Source: an uncultured Selenomonas sp. (GTDB lineage: Bacteria > Bacillota > Negativicutes > Selenomonadales > Selenomonadaceae). From it: a DNA stretch of 6,487 bases. The stretch is from assembly GCA_947097535.1 (NCBI GenBank), contig CAMURM010000091.1, positions 1 to 6,487 on the forward strand, read 5' to 3'. The notes beneath the pieces are model-generated. The model did not search any database, was not told the DNA's origin, and saw only the letters and a program-made list of their open reading frames with translations. Within the stretch, counting starts at the first letter, position 1, and the number at the start of each line of letters is the position of its first letter. The position numbers and the translations under genes are program-made. Below are positions 1 to 5,564 of this stretch, in pieces.

Positions 1-407
1 AGAAGCCGGCGCCGCCCCTGCCGAAGCCGCCGATGCCGAAGCCGCTCGAAATCGATGAGAGCGAGCTTTCGGAAGAAGAGCGAAGCACGCTGCAGAACGC
101 CGTCACTCTCCTCGGCGGCCGCCCCGTTGATCTGCCCGAAGACGAGCGCATCGCCGCGCTCACCGCGAACGGCAAGGCGATCGCGGCAGAGAGCGAAGCG
201 CCGAAAGAGCGTGCGGTATCCGGCAGCAAAGCGGCGAAGCCGGCAGGAGCGGACTCTGAAAGCGAGGCGCCACTCCCCGCAGAAGAGGAGACGCCGCCGC
301 CCTTTGTCGACGTGCCGCCGCCCAGAGACGACGACATACCGCCGCCCGGAGACGACGACGCACCGCCGCCGCCAAATGACGACGACGTGCCTCCGGGCGA
401 GGTATAA
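1..407 (+). CDS. C-terminal part of an acidic, proline-rich protein (possibly DnaX tau/gamma tail)
   Basis: The reading frame is open from base 3 with no need for a start, so the gene begins upstream of the window; 134 codons are visible before TAA at 405-407. The visible part is low-complexity: Pro/Lys at first, then a short ordered-looking patch containing LQNAVTLLGGRPVDLP, then an Ala/Glu/Lys linker, then a tail of alternating PPP and DDD blocks ending VPPGEV. The LLGG patch loosely resembles the hydrophobic-plus-LFGG end of Firmicute DNA polymerase III tau/gamma subunits (DnaX), which also carry Pro/Glu-rich linkers. That is a weak resemblance and the usual dnaX followers (ybaB/ebfC, recR) are absent here. 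Another replication or scaffold protein with a disordered tail is equally possible. That it is a real coding region is well supported by the uniform frame, the repeat respecting codon phase, and the terminator placed exactly at the stop. Confidence 0.7.
   Translation, partial: KPAPPLPKPPMPKPLEIDESELSEEERSTLQNAVTLLGGRPVDLPEDERIAALTANGKAIAAESEAPKERAVSGSKAAKPAGADSESEAPLPAEEETPPPFVDVPPPRDDDIPPPGDDDAPPPPNDDDVPPGEV
312..386 (+). repeat. In-frame tandem repeat coding PPPxDDDx units
   Basis: Three degenerate units lie head to tail: 312-335 (24 nt), 336-359 (24 nt) and 360-386 (27 nt, one extra CCG-type codon). Each encodes a hydrophobic or small residue, three or four prolines, one variable residue (R, G, N) and three aspartates. 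A partial fourth unit (VPP) follows at 387. All lengths are multiples of three, so copy-number change would keep the frame. The DDDIP and DDDVP strings resemble the acidic tip of bacterial SSB, but no terminal phenylalanine is present. Confidence 0.75.
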
Positions 408-455
408 AGAAGCGAGAAGCTATCGACTGCCGCCGATGGCTTCTCTTTTCTTTAT
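404..455 (+). terminator. Rho-independent terminator overlapping the stop codon of the first gene
   Basis: Arms 404-425 and 434-455 are each 22 nt and pair over nearly their whole length, with one mismatch and two G-T wobbles, around an 8-nt loop (426-433). The 3' arm is T-rich (TTCTCTTTTCTTTAT), giving the U-rich release tract. The TAA stop at 405-407 is inside the 5' arm, so a terminating ribosome sits on the hairpin base. The near-symmetry means it may also stop transcription arriving from the other strand. Confidence 0.8.
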
Positions 456-489
456 AGCGTTCCTTCAAGCAGCAAAAGTTCCCTCGGCG

Positions 490-531
490 CTATTCCGAAA
501 CTCAGTGCAATATCACCTTTTTTCGGAATAG
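490..531. promoter_or_regulatory. Palindrome copy 1 (TATTCCGAAA arms), upstream of the ATPase promoter
   Basis: Perfect inverted arms TATTCCGAAA (491-500) and TTTCGGAATA (521-530), extended one more pair by C490/G531, surround a 20-nt core. It ends 17 nt before the -35 box at 548. It aligns without gaps to copy 2 at 579-618: same arms, same 40-nt length, and a partly shared core (GTGCA and CACCT are common to both). The core of copy 1 is not itself a good palindrome. A perfect 10-bp palindrome, GGCTATAGCC (531-540), abuts it. An operator for a dimeric regulator is the likeliest reading; a decayed duplicate of copy 2 is the alternative. Confidence 0.6.
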
Positions 532-547
532 GCTATAGCCGATCCCC

Positions 548-577
548 TTGACTTGCTCCCGCAAAAACAGCTATGAT
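548..577 (+). promoter_or_regulatory. Sigma-70-type promoter of the ATPase remnant
   Basis: TTGACT (548-553) and TATGAT (572-577) are separated by 18 nt; each differs from consensus by one base. Transcription would start near 584, inside palindrome copy 2, leaving a short leader before the ATG at 629. The promoter is bracketed by the two palindromes, which suggests control by a protein bound to both. Confidence 0.65.
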
Positions 578-578
578 A

Positions 579-618
579 TATTCCGAAAGCAGGTGCATTT
601 GCACCTCTTTTCGGAATG
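579..618. promoter_or_regulatory. Palindrome copy 2 covering the start of the ATPase transcript
   Basis: The outer arms are ATTCCGAAA (580-588) with TTTCGGAAT (609-617), and the inner arms AGGTGCA (591-597) with TGCACCT (600-606), separated by a 2-bp mismatch on each side and a TT centre. As DNA it is an almost perfect operator-like palindrome just downstream of the -10 box. As RNA it would form a strong hairpin at the extreme 5' end of the transcript, and its right edge touches the ribosome binding site GGAGGG (618-623). It could therefore act on transcription, translation or both. Confidence 0.65.
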
Positions 619-628
619 GAGGGCGTAT

Positions 629-1034
629 ATGGAAGTCAAACGCGACATTTACCTGCACAAATTGATCCGTAAAAAGAAAAACGGTCTGATCAAAGTGGTG
701 ACAGGTGTGAGAAGGTGCGGCAAGTCGTATCTTCTCTTTCATCTGTTTCATGATCATTTGCTGCACAGCGGCGTGCCGGAAGATCACATCCTTGCAGCTG
801 GAAGTAGATTTTGTCGCCACAAGGGGAAGCGAGAAATATTATATCCAATCGGCCTTTGCACTTCCGACGGCAGATAAAATCAGGCAAGAACAGCGTGGTC
901 TTCTGAGCATCCCGGATTCCTTCCGGAAAATCGTTGTCGTGGGCGACAACATAAAAGTTCGTCGTGACGAAAATGGCATTATTACGATCGGCTTGCGGAA
1001 TTTTCTTTTGGATGAAAACAGCTTGCGGCTGTAG
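629..1034 (+). pseudogene. AAA ATPase with DUF4143-type C-terminus, internally deleted and frameshifted
   Basis: Translation from ATG 629 (GGAGGG at 618-623, 5-nt spacing) begins MEVKRDIYLHKLI, then KVVTGVRRCGKSYLL: the P-loop (Walker A, residues 26-33) typical of the AAA_14/DUF4143 ATP-binding proteins. Homology stops near residue 54 (about base 790). From about 792, in another frame, comes the end of the same family: LEVDFVATRGSEKYYIQSAFALP through to a TAG at 1032-1034. This is the PD-(D/E)xK-like DUF4143 tail, with IQSA where the nuclease motif would have ExK. Intact members are roughly 400 or more residues, so about 300 central residues (Walker B, sensor and most of DUF4143) are gone. 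The 5' frame alone would give an 82-residue P-loop peptide ending at 877. The region is visibly richer in A and T than its neighbours, which fits a laterally acquired gene that decayed. Family assignment is from recognised motifs; the deletion is inferred from the two adjoining ends. Confidence 0.8.
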
Positions 1035-1080
1035 ATGAAAGCAAACGAGGAAACTCTGCCCATCTGTCAGCTGATGAAGT

Positions 1081-1133
1081 AAAAGGGGCTGCCGCATGAA
1101 GCAATATACGCTTCATGCGACAGCCCTCTTTTT
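1081..1133. terminator. Strong terminator, probably bidirectional, between convergent genes
   Basis: Arms 1086-1102 and 1110-1126 pair over 17 bp with one C/A mismatch around a 7-nt loop. On the + strand the stem is followed by TCTTTTT (1127-1133); on the minus strand it is followed by the complement of AAAAG (1081-1085), that is CTTTT. It sits between the + strand ATPase remnant and the convergent minus-strand hemolysin III gene and can serve both. Confidence 0.85.
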
Positions 1134-1188
1134 ATGGATATATCGAATTTCCCAAAGTCTGATGTAACGCGATACAGCTCAAGAGTCG

Positions 1189-1887
1189 TTAAAACGAAAC
1201 CGCCGGCAGCGCCGCTGTCACTTGCTGCATGAGCTCGGGCAGCGGCAGTACGTAGTGGAAGACGCTGTAGAAGTGGAGCGCGCTGCCCGCCATGACGAAG
1301 ACGTGCCAGATGACGTGGCTGTAGGGCAGGCGGCGTGCGAGGTAGAAGACGGCGCCGACGGTGTAGCAGAGGCCGCCCGCGACGAGCCACCAGATCGCCG
1401 CCTCGGGCATAGTCGCTAAAAGCGGCTGGATCATCACGACGGCGAACCAGCCCATGCCGAGGTAGCACAGCGTGCGCACGATGCGGAAGCGCTGCGCGGC
1501 GAAGATCTGCAGCACGATGCCGACGGCGGCGAGCCCCCAGACGATGCCGAAGATCGTCCAGCCGAGGCTGCCGTGCAGCGGGATCAGCGCAAACGGCGTG
1601 TAGTTGCCCGCGATGAGCACGTAGATCGCCGCGTGATCGATCGCCTTGAACACCGCCTTGACGCGCAAATTGCGGAAGCTGTGGTAAAGCGTCGACGCCA
1701 GATAAAGCAGCACGAGGGAGATGCCGTAGACGAGGCAGCTCGTCAAGTGCCAGACGCCGTCGCCCGCGTAGTAGACGAGCATGCCCGTCAAAGCCGCCGC
1801 CGCCAGAGCCGCACCGACGCCGTGCGTCACGGCGTTGAGCACTTCTTCAAGCGTCAGCGGCGCTTTTTTTATTGTCAGTTCCTGCAT
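1189..1887 (-). CDS. Hemolysin III / PAQR-family (TrhA/YqfA-like) membrane protein
   Basis: This is a 232-residue, seven-helix integral membrane protein of the HlyIII/PAQR family, close to the usual 210-220 residues. Family motifs are all present: N18/H22 in the first helix (LNAVTHGVG), S65-x3-H69 (STLYHS), D84-H85 (IDHAAIY), GNYTPF at 94-99, and H191-x3-H195 (SHVIWHVF). H69, H191 and H195 are the expected zinc ligands, with S65 and D84 in the same site. The start is ATG at 1887, which has AAGGAGG (1895-1901 on the + strand) 7 nt upstream; an upstream in-frame TTG at 1905 lies before that site and is rejected. The gene stands alone, ends at TAA 1189-1191 and is convergent with the ATPase remnant. 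Despite the name, most bacterial members are not proven haemolysins; TrhA-type proteins are linked to membrane energetics and lipid homeostasis. The physiological role here is unknown. Confidence 0.93.
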   Translation of the reverse strand: MQELTIKKAPLTLEEVLNAVTHGVGAALAAAALTGMLVYYAGDGVWHLTSCLVYGISLVLLYLASTLYHSFRNLRVKAVFKAIDHAAIYVLIAGNYTPFALIPLHGSLGWTIFGIVWGLAAVGIVLQIFAAQRFRIVRTLCYLGMGWFAVVMIQPLLATMPEAAIWWLVAGGLCYTVGAVFYLARRLPYSHVIWHVFVMAGSALHFYSVFHYVLPLPELMQQVTAALPAVSF

Positions 1888-1928
1888 AGAAAAACCTCCT
1901 TGCAAAGAGAAGAACTGTCTCCTTCGCT

Positions 1929-1937
1929 ATTATATCA
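1929..1937 (-). promoter_or_regulatory. Extended -10 promoter for the hemolysin III-family gene
   Basis: Read on the minus strand, 1937 to 1929 is TGATATAAT: a perfect -10 hexamer with the TGn extension one base upstream. No convincing -35 box is seen at 16-18 nt, which is common for extended -10 promoters. It would start transcription about 35 nt ahead of the ATG at 1887. Confidence 0.6.
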
Positions 1938-2020
1938 CAAAGACAGCCGTCGTGCTTTTTCTCTGCAAACCGTTATCAAAAAACAATATTGCGCACCTTC
2001 TTTTTTCATAGAAAAAGCGT

Positions 2021-2050
2021 TTGACAAGAAAAAACCTAATGTAGTAAAAT
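2021..2050 (+). promoter_or_regulatory. Sigma-70-type promoter of the iron-transport operon
   Basis: A perfect TTGACA (2021-2026) and a TAAAAT (2045-2050) are spaced by 18 nt. A-tract-rich sequence upstream (2001-2016, TTTTTC-ATA-GAAAAA) could act as an UP element. Transcription should begin about 2057, exactly where the Fur box starts. The 1888-2020 stretch between this promoter and the divergent hemolysin III-family gene holds only that gene's promoter; nothing else was seen in it. Confidence 0.75.
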
Positions 2051-2056
2051 GCTTTA

Positions 2057-2075
2057 GATAACCAAAATCATTATC
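2057..2075. promoter_or_regulatory. Fur box (ferric uptake regulator operator)
   Basis: GATAACCAAAATCATTATC matches the classical 19-bp Fur consensus GATAATGATAATCATTATC at 16 of 19 positions, with the right half perfect. It covers the expected transcription start, 7 bp downstream of the -10 hexamer, so iron-loaded Fur would block the promoter. This predicts that all genes from 2172 onward in the operon are induced when iron is scarce. No other site of this quality was seen in the window. Confidence 0.85.
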
Positions 2076-2171
2076 AATAAGTGAAAAGTAATAGAGGAAG
2101 CTCATTACGGCTTTTCTTTCTTTTCTGGTATTACGGATAATAAACGTTGTAAATGGGGCTGAAATTCAACT
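2076..2171 (+). other. 5' leader of the iron-transport operon
   Basis: About 95-115 nt separate the predicted transcription start from the first ATG. The leader has a pyrimidine tract (2111-2127) between two direct copies of ATTACGG (2104-2110 and 2130-2136). No cobalamin, heme or other riboswitch consensus and no attenuator-like hairpin with a U-run was recognised. There is no good ribosome binding site before ATG 2172; only GGGG at 2155-2158, 13 nt upstream. Confidence 0.4.
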
Positions 2172-3197
2172 ATGGAAATATCAAAAGAAATCCCTGCGGC
2201 AGAGATTCATCCGCGTGCGCGAAAGAGGCGCATCGCCATCGTCCTCGGTCTTGTCGCGCTCGCCCTTGCGCTCATCGTCAGCGCTTCGGCGGGTGCAGTG
2301 CACATCGCGCCCGAAGCCATCGTGCCGACGCTCATGGGAAACGGCACGCCCGAGGACTATCGCATCCTCTACCACATCCGCCTGCCGCGCATCATCACGG
2401 GCGCTTTGACGGGCGTGAATCTCGCGCTCGCCGGCTGCATCCTGCAGGGCATATTGAAGAATCCGCTCGCTGATCCCGGCATCATCGGCGTATCGGCGGG
2501 CGCGGGACTGACCGCCATGTGCATCATGATCCTCTTCCCCGCAGAGGTCAAGTTCGTGCCGCTCGGCGCATTTGTCGGCGCGATGATCGCCGTCGCGCTC
2601 GTCTTCGCGCTGTCGTGGGACAACGGCGTGCATCCGATGCGCATGGTGCTCGCGGGCGTCGCCATCGCGGCGTTCTTCGGCGGGGCGATGACGGCTCTGA
2701 TGGTCTTCTACTCCGACCGCGTGCAGGGCACGGTGAACTGGATGGCGGGCGGCTTCGCAGGGCGCAGCTGGAGCCATGTGGAAATGGTTCTGCCCTACAC
2801 GCTCGTCGGCATCGCGGGCACGCTCCTCGGCAGCCGCTGGCTCAACGCCCTGCAGCTCGGCGAGGAGACGGCGCGAAGCCTTGGCGTCCATGTGGCTCGT
2901 GCGCGGCTCGTGCTGCTCGTGCTCGCCGCCCTGCTCGCCGCCTCCGCCGTGAGCGCGGCGGGCATGCTCGGCTTCGTCGGACTCGTCGTGCCGCACATGG
3001 TGCGCCTTCTGACGGGATCGGATTTCGACTACCTGCTGCCCGCCGCCGCCATCTGGGGCGCTGTTCTTGTGGCGGGCGCCGATGCGGCGGCACGCATGGC
3101 ATTCGCCCCTGTCGAGATTCCCGTCGGCGTGTTCATGTCGTTCTTGGGTGCGCCGTTCTTCCTCTATCTGCTCAAGAAGGGCCTTCGAAGGGAGTGA
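2172..3197 (+). CDS. FecCD-family iron-siderophore/heme-type ABC importer permease
   Basis: This 341-residue polytopic permease has the size and motifs of the FecCD/BtuC family. A basic N-terminus (RARKRR, 15-20) precedes the first helix (about 21-42). RLPRI (70-74), the helix with Q92, NPLADPGIIGVSAGAG (97-112), the loop GFVGLVVPH (267-275) that meets the ATPase, and EIPVG (315-319) are all hallmark segments. About ten transmembrane helices are expected, and the protein should work as a homodimer since only one permease gene is present. ATG 2172 is the first possible start: the same frame has a TGA at 2160-2162. It lacks a strong ribosome binding site. The next gene begins 4 nt after its stop. 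The Fur box upstream points to an iron-containing ligand; sequence alone does not separate siderophore, heme or, less likely, corrinoid. Confidence 0.93.
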   Translation: MEISKEIPAAEIHPRARKRRIAIVLGLVALALALIVSASAGAVHIAPEAIVPTLMGNGTPEDYRILYHIRLPRIITGALTGVNLALAGCILQGILKNPLADPGIIGVSAGAGLTAMCIMILFPAEVKFVPLGAFVGAMIAVALVFALSWDNGVHPMRMVLAGVAIAAFFGGAMTALMVFYSDRVQGTVNWMAGGFAGRSWSHVEMVLPYTLVGIAGTLLGSRWLNALQLGEETARSLGVHVARARLVLLVLAALLAASAVSAAGMLGFVGLVVPHMVRLLTGSDFDYLLPAAAIWGAVLVAGADAAARMAFAPVEIPVGVFMSFLGAPFFLYLLKKGLRRE

Positions 3198-3201
3198 GAC
3201 G

Positions 3202-4011
3202 ATGGCAGAAATCTTGAAGGCATGCGGCCTTTCGCTCGGCTACGGCAGGGCGGAGATCGTCCATGAAGTCACGGCTTCCATAAATCGCGCGGAAATCGCC
3301 GCGATCATCGGGCCGAACGGCTCGGGCAAGTCGACGCTTCTGAAGGCGCTCGCGCGCCTTTTGGAGCCGCGTGCGGGGCGCGTCGAGTTCATGGGTGAGG
3401 ATTTGTGGCAAAAGACGGAGCGCGAGGTCGCACAGAAGGTCGCATTTCTGCCGCAGAGCGCCGAGCCGCCCGGCGACATCACCGTCATGGAGCTTGTGCG
3501 CATGGGACGCCTGCCGCATCGGAAGTTCTGGGATTCCTTTTCCAAGGAGGACGGCGAGGCATGTCGCGAAGCCCTGGCGCGAACAGGAATGGAGAAGTTT
3601 GCTCAGCGGCCGATCCTGGCCCTCTCGGGCGGCGAGCGCCAGCGTGCGCGGCTCGCCATGGCGCTCGCGCAGCAGCCCGAAGTGCTGCTCCTCGACGAGC
3701 CGACGACGTATCTCGACATTCGTCACCAACTGGCGCTCATGGAGCTTGTGGAAAAACTCCATGCGTCCTTGGGGCTGACCGTCGTCATGGTGCTGCACGA
3801 TCTCAATCAAGCCGTGCGCTACAGCCACCACATCATCGCCATCCACGACGGGCAGGTGCTCGCCGACGGTGCGCCCGAGGCGGTCTTCACCGAAGCCCTC
3901 GTGCGCGAACTCTACGGCGTCGAGAGCGTCGTCCGCGACGTGACGATTGCGGGAAGGCGCACGAAGCTCTGTCTGCCCGAGCGCGTCGCCGATGGAGCGA
4001 AAGCCGTATGA
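3202..4011 (+). CDS. FecE/FepC-type ABC importer ATPase
   Basis: A 269-residue nucleotide-binding subunit that would power the FecCD permease encoded just upstream. It has an A-loop tyrosine (Y14), Walker A GPNGSGKST (37-45), Q-loop Q85, signature LSGGE (141-145), Walker B LLLDEP (162-167), the D-loop TTYLD (168-172) and switch histidine H199. TTYLDIRHQ and HDLNQA are characteristic of the iron-siderophore/B12 importer class, which helps separate it from the exporter ATPase next door. ATG 3202 has AAGGGAG at 3188-3194, 7 nt upstream and within the end of the previous gene. The stop overlaps the next start (ATGA, 4008-4011), so translation is probably coupled. All catalytic residues are intact. 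Confidence 0.95.
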   Translation: MAEILKACGLSLGYGRAEIVHEVTASINRAEIAAIIGPNGSGKSTLLKALARLLEPRAGRVEFMGEDLWQKTEREVAQKVAFLPQSAEPPGDITVMELVRMGRLPHRKFWDSFSKEDGEACREALARTGMEKFAQRPILALSGGERQRARLAMALAQQPEVLLLDEPTTYLDIRHQLALMELVEKLHASLGLTVVMVLHDLNQAVRYSHHIIAIHDGQVLADGAPEAVFTEALVRELYGVESVVRDVTIAGRRTKLCLPERVADGAKAV

Positions 4012-4751
4012 GCACAAAGGAGACGGTAATCGCCATCGCCGGCGTCTCATGCAGCCGCAAGGGCAAGAAAATCCTCGAAGACGTGACGCTCGACGTGGAA
4101 AAAGGCACGGTCATGGGGCTTCTGGGTCCGAACGGCGCAGGAAAGACGACGCTCATCCGCCTCGTCGCGGGACTGGCAAGGCCCGATGCGGGCACGATCC
4201 ATGTATGCGGCGAGGATGCGGCGAAGCGCAGCGTGCGCTTTCGCCGTCTCATCGGACTCGTGCCGCAGGAAAATACGCTGGAGAGCGAGCTGACCGTCGG
4301 AGAGAGTCTGCTTTCCTACGCACGGCTCTATGGTATCAACGATGCCAAAGAAATGGTTCGTCAGACAGCGGAACGGTATCACCTCTCGGACTTTCTTGAT
4401 AAGCGTCCCGAAGAAATCTCGGGCGGCATGAAGCGGCGCGCCGTCATCGCGCGTGCGGCGATGACCGATCCCGCCGTGCTGCTTCTCGATGAGCCGAGCG
4501 CGGGACTCGATCCCGATCTCAGGCAGGAGGTTTGGGCGCTCATACGCAAGCTGCGCGATGCAGGAAAAACGCTGCTCCTCACGACACACTACATGGAAGA
4601 GGCGGAGAGACTCTGCGGGCGCATCGCCTTCCTGCGCGCGGGCAGACTGCGCGCCCTCGATACGGCAGATGGCATACGCGCGGCGGCAGGCGATGCAAAA
4701 GATCTTGAGCAGGCGTTCCTGCGCCTTTCGCATGAGGAGGAGTGTTCGTGA
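4008..4751 (+). CDS. ABC-2 exporter-type ATPase (drug/CcmA-NodI-like class)
   Basis: A 247-residue ABC ATPase of a different class from its upstream neighbour. Motifs are Walker A GPNGAGKTT (40-48), Q-loop Q87, signature ISGGMKRR (137-144), Walker B LLLDEP (158-163), D-loop SAGLDP (164-169) and switch histidine H194 in TTHYMEEAE. SGGMKRR, GLDP and THYMEEAE are typical of ATPases that pair with ABC-2 permeases (DrrA, NodI, CcmA types), and an ABC-2 permease follows immediately. The start ATG 4008 overlaps the previous stop by 4 bp, and GGAG at 3994-3997 is its likely ribosome binding site. The substrate is unknown. The two ATPases are too different to be a recent tandem duplication. Confidence 0.93.
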   Translation: MSTKETVIAIAGVSCSRKGKKILEDVTLDVEKGTVMGLLGPNGAGKTTLIRLVAGLARPDAGTIHVCGEDAAKRSVRFRRLIGLVPQENTLESELTVGESLLSYARLYGINDAKEMVRQTAERYHLSDFLDKRPEEISGGMKRRAVIARAAMTDPAVLLLDEPSAGLDPDLRQEVWALIRKLRDAGKTLLLTTHYMEEAERLCGRIAFLRAGRLRALDTADGIRAAAGDAKDLEQAFLRLSHEEECS

Positions 4752-5494
4752 CTGCGCTTGGCTTCTGGCCGGTCTTTCGGCGCGAGATGGCGATGCTCGT
4801 CCATCGAATCGGCGGCTTGGGCTACCTGTTCTCGGGGCTGCTCTTTCCGATGATCTACCTGCTCGCCTTCGGCTGGGGACTCGGCAGCGCCGTCGAAGTC
4901 ACGGGCGGCTACATCGCCTACCTCGCCAAGGGGATGCTCGCCATCACCGTCATGATGAACGGCTTCCAGCAGACGGCGATCTCGGTCAGCGCCGCACGCT
5001 TCTACTTCCGCACGTTCTCCGTGCTGCGCATGAGTCCCGTGAGCGACGCTTCGATCGTCTTCGGCATCGCGCTTGCGGGCGCTGTGCGAGCGATACTCGC
5101 GGGAGCGGCGGTCTTCCTTGCCGCTTGGCTCTTCTTCGACATTCGGCTGCTCGCCGTGCCGGGCTTCGTGGGACTCGTGCTCACGGCGTTCTGCTTCGCA
5201 GCGTTCGGCGTCGCCGTAGGCCTTTCTATTCGCGGGCAGGAGCAGTTTTCCGTCATCATCAATTTCTTCATCACGCCGATGACGTTCTTCTGCGGCTCCT
5301 TCTTTCCCATCGCCAACCTGCCCGAGATCATACAGCATCTCGTCTCCCTGCTGCCGCTCGCCCATACGAACGCACTGCTGCAGGCAGATGGCTGGGACGG
5401 CGGTGCGCTCTCGTCCTTCGTTGTGCTCGCGCTTTTGACAGCGCTCGCCTTCGGCTGGAGCGTCCGGCGCATGAAACGGTATCAGGAGTTTTAG
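4748..5494 (+). CDS. ABC-2 type exporter permease
   Basis: A 248-residue membrane protein with six hydrophobic segments, roughly residues 25-46, 55-79, 101-130, 133-160, 167-188 and 218-237, and a short basic N-terminal amphipathic stretch (VFRREMAML). The closing pattern GSFFPIANLP...SLLPLAHTNALLQ (about 183-213) is the classic C-terminal signature of ABC-2 permeases such as DrrB and NodJ. The start chosen is GTG 4748: AGGAGG (4735-4740) lies 7 nt upstream, and GTGA overlaps the preceding stop by 4 bp. An earlier in-frame GTG at 4742 is only 1 nt from that site and is rejected. With the upstream ATPase it should form a complete exporter, as a dimer of each. Its substrate is not evident. Confidence 0.92.
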   Translation: MTALGFWPVFRREMAMLVHRIGGLGYLFSGLLFPMIYLLAFGWGLGSAVEVTGGYIAYLAKGMLAITVMMNGFQQTAISVSAARFYFRTFSVLRMSPVSDASIVFGIALAGAVRAILAGAAVFLAAWLFFDIRLLAVPGFVGLVLTAFCFAAFGVAVGLSIRGQEQFSVIINFFITPMTFFCGSFFPIANLPEIIQHLVSLLPLAHTNALLQADGWDGGALSSFVVLALLTALAFGWSVRRMKRYQEF

Positions 5495-5520
5495 CTTTAT
5501 TCGCGCTTTCTCCAGTTGAT

Positions 5521-5548
5521 TTCTACGATTCTACTTCTACGATTCTAC
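5521..5548. repeat. Perfect 14-bp tandem duplication in the intergenic spacer
   Basis: TTCTACGATTCTAC occurs twice, back to back (5521-5534 and 5535-5548), and each copy itself contains TTCTAC twice. It fills the 70-nt gap between the ABC-2 permease and the binding-protein gene and ends 3 nt before the AAGGAGG of the latter. It looks like a slippage product. A TTGATT at 5516 with TACGAT at 5538 could be a weak internal promoter created partly by the repeat. Confidence 0.9.
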
Positions 5549-5564
5549 ATTAAGGAGGTTTTCA

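Noticed and set aside
491..618. The paired palindromes as a short CRISPR array or a MITE with terminal inverted repeats
   Set aside because: Only two divergent copies with internal symmetry, no equal unique spacers, no target-site duplication seen, and a promoter lies between them.
1915..1946. Inverted repeat CTGTCT/AGACAG around the -10 box of the hemolysin III-family gene
   Set aside because: Only 6 bp per arm with a 20-nt spacer; expected by chance in a region of this size, and no known operator is matched.
2076..2171. Possible cobalamin or heme riboswitch in the operon leader
   Set aside because: The leader is too short for a B12 riboswitch, no conserved box was recognised, and the Fur box already explains regulation.
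2153..2473. Plus-strand frame starting at ATG 2153
   Set aside because: It overlaps the permease gene out of frame, encodes an Arg/His-rich string without motifs, and has no ribosome binding site.
2181..2996. Long minus-strand open frame (271 codons) opposite the FecCD permease
   Set aside because: It is rich in Arg, His, Asp and Glu with no recognisable domain and lies antisense to a motif-complete permease; such frames are routine in GC-rich genes.
3405..4007. N-terminal extension of the exporter ATPase back to 3405
   Set aside because: The extension is an Arg/Ala-rich out-of-frame reading of the upstream ATPase gene. The family N-terminus fits ATG 4008, which overlaps the previous stop.
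3172..4050. Minus-strand open frame (292 codons) opposite the FecE-type ATPase
   Set aside because: It mirrors the ATPase gene and has no family motif or ribosome binding site of note. The same applies to minus-strand frames at 4047-4733, 4589-5365 and 5562-6323.
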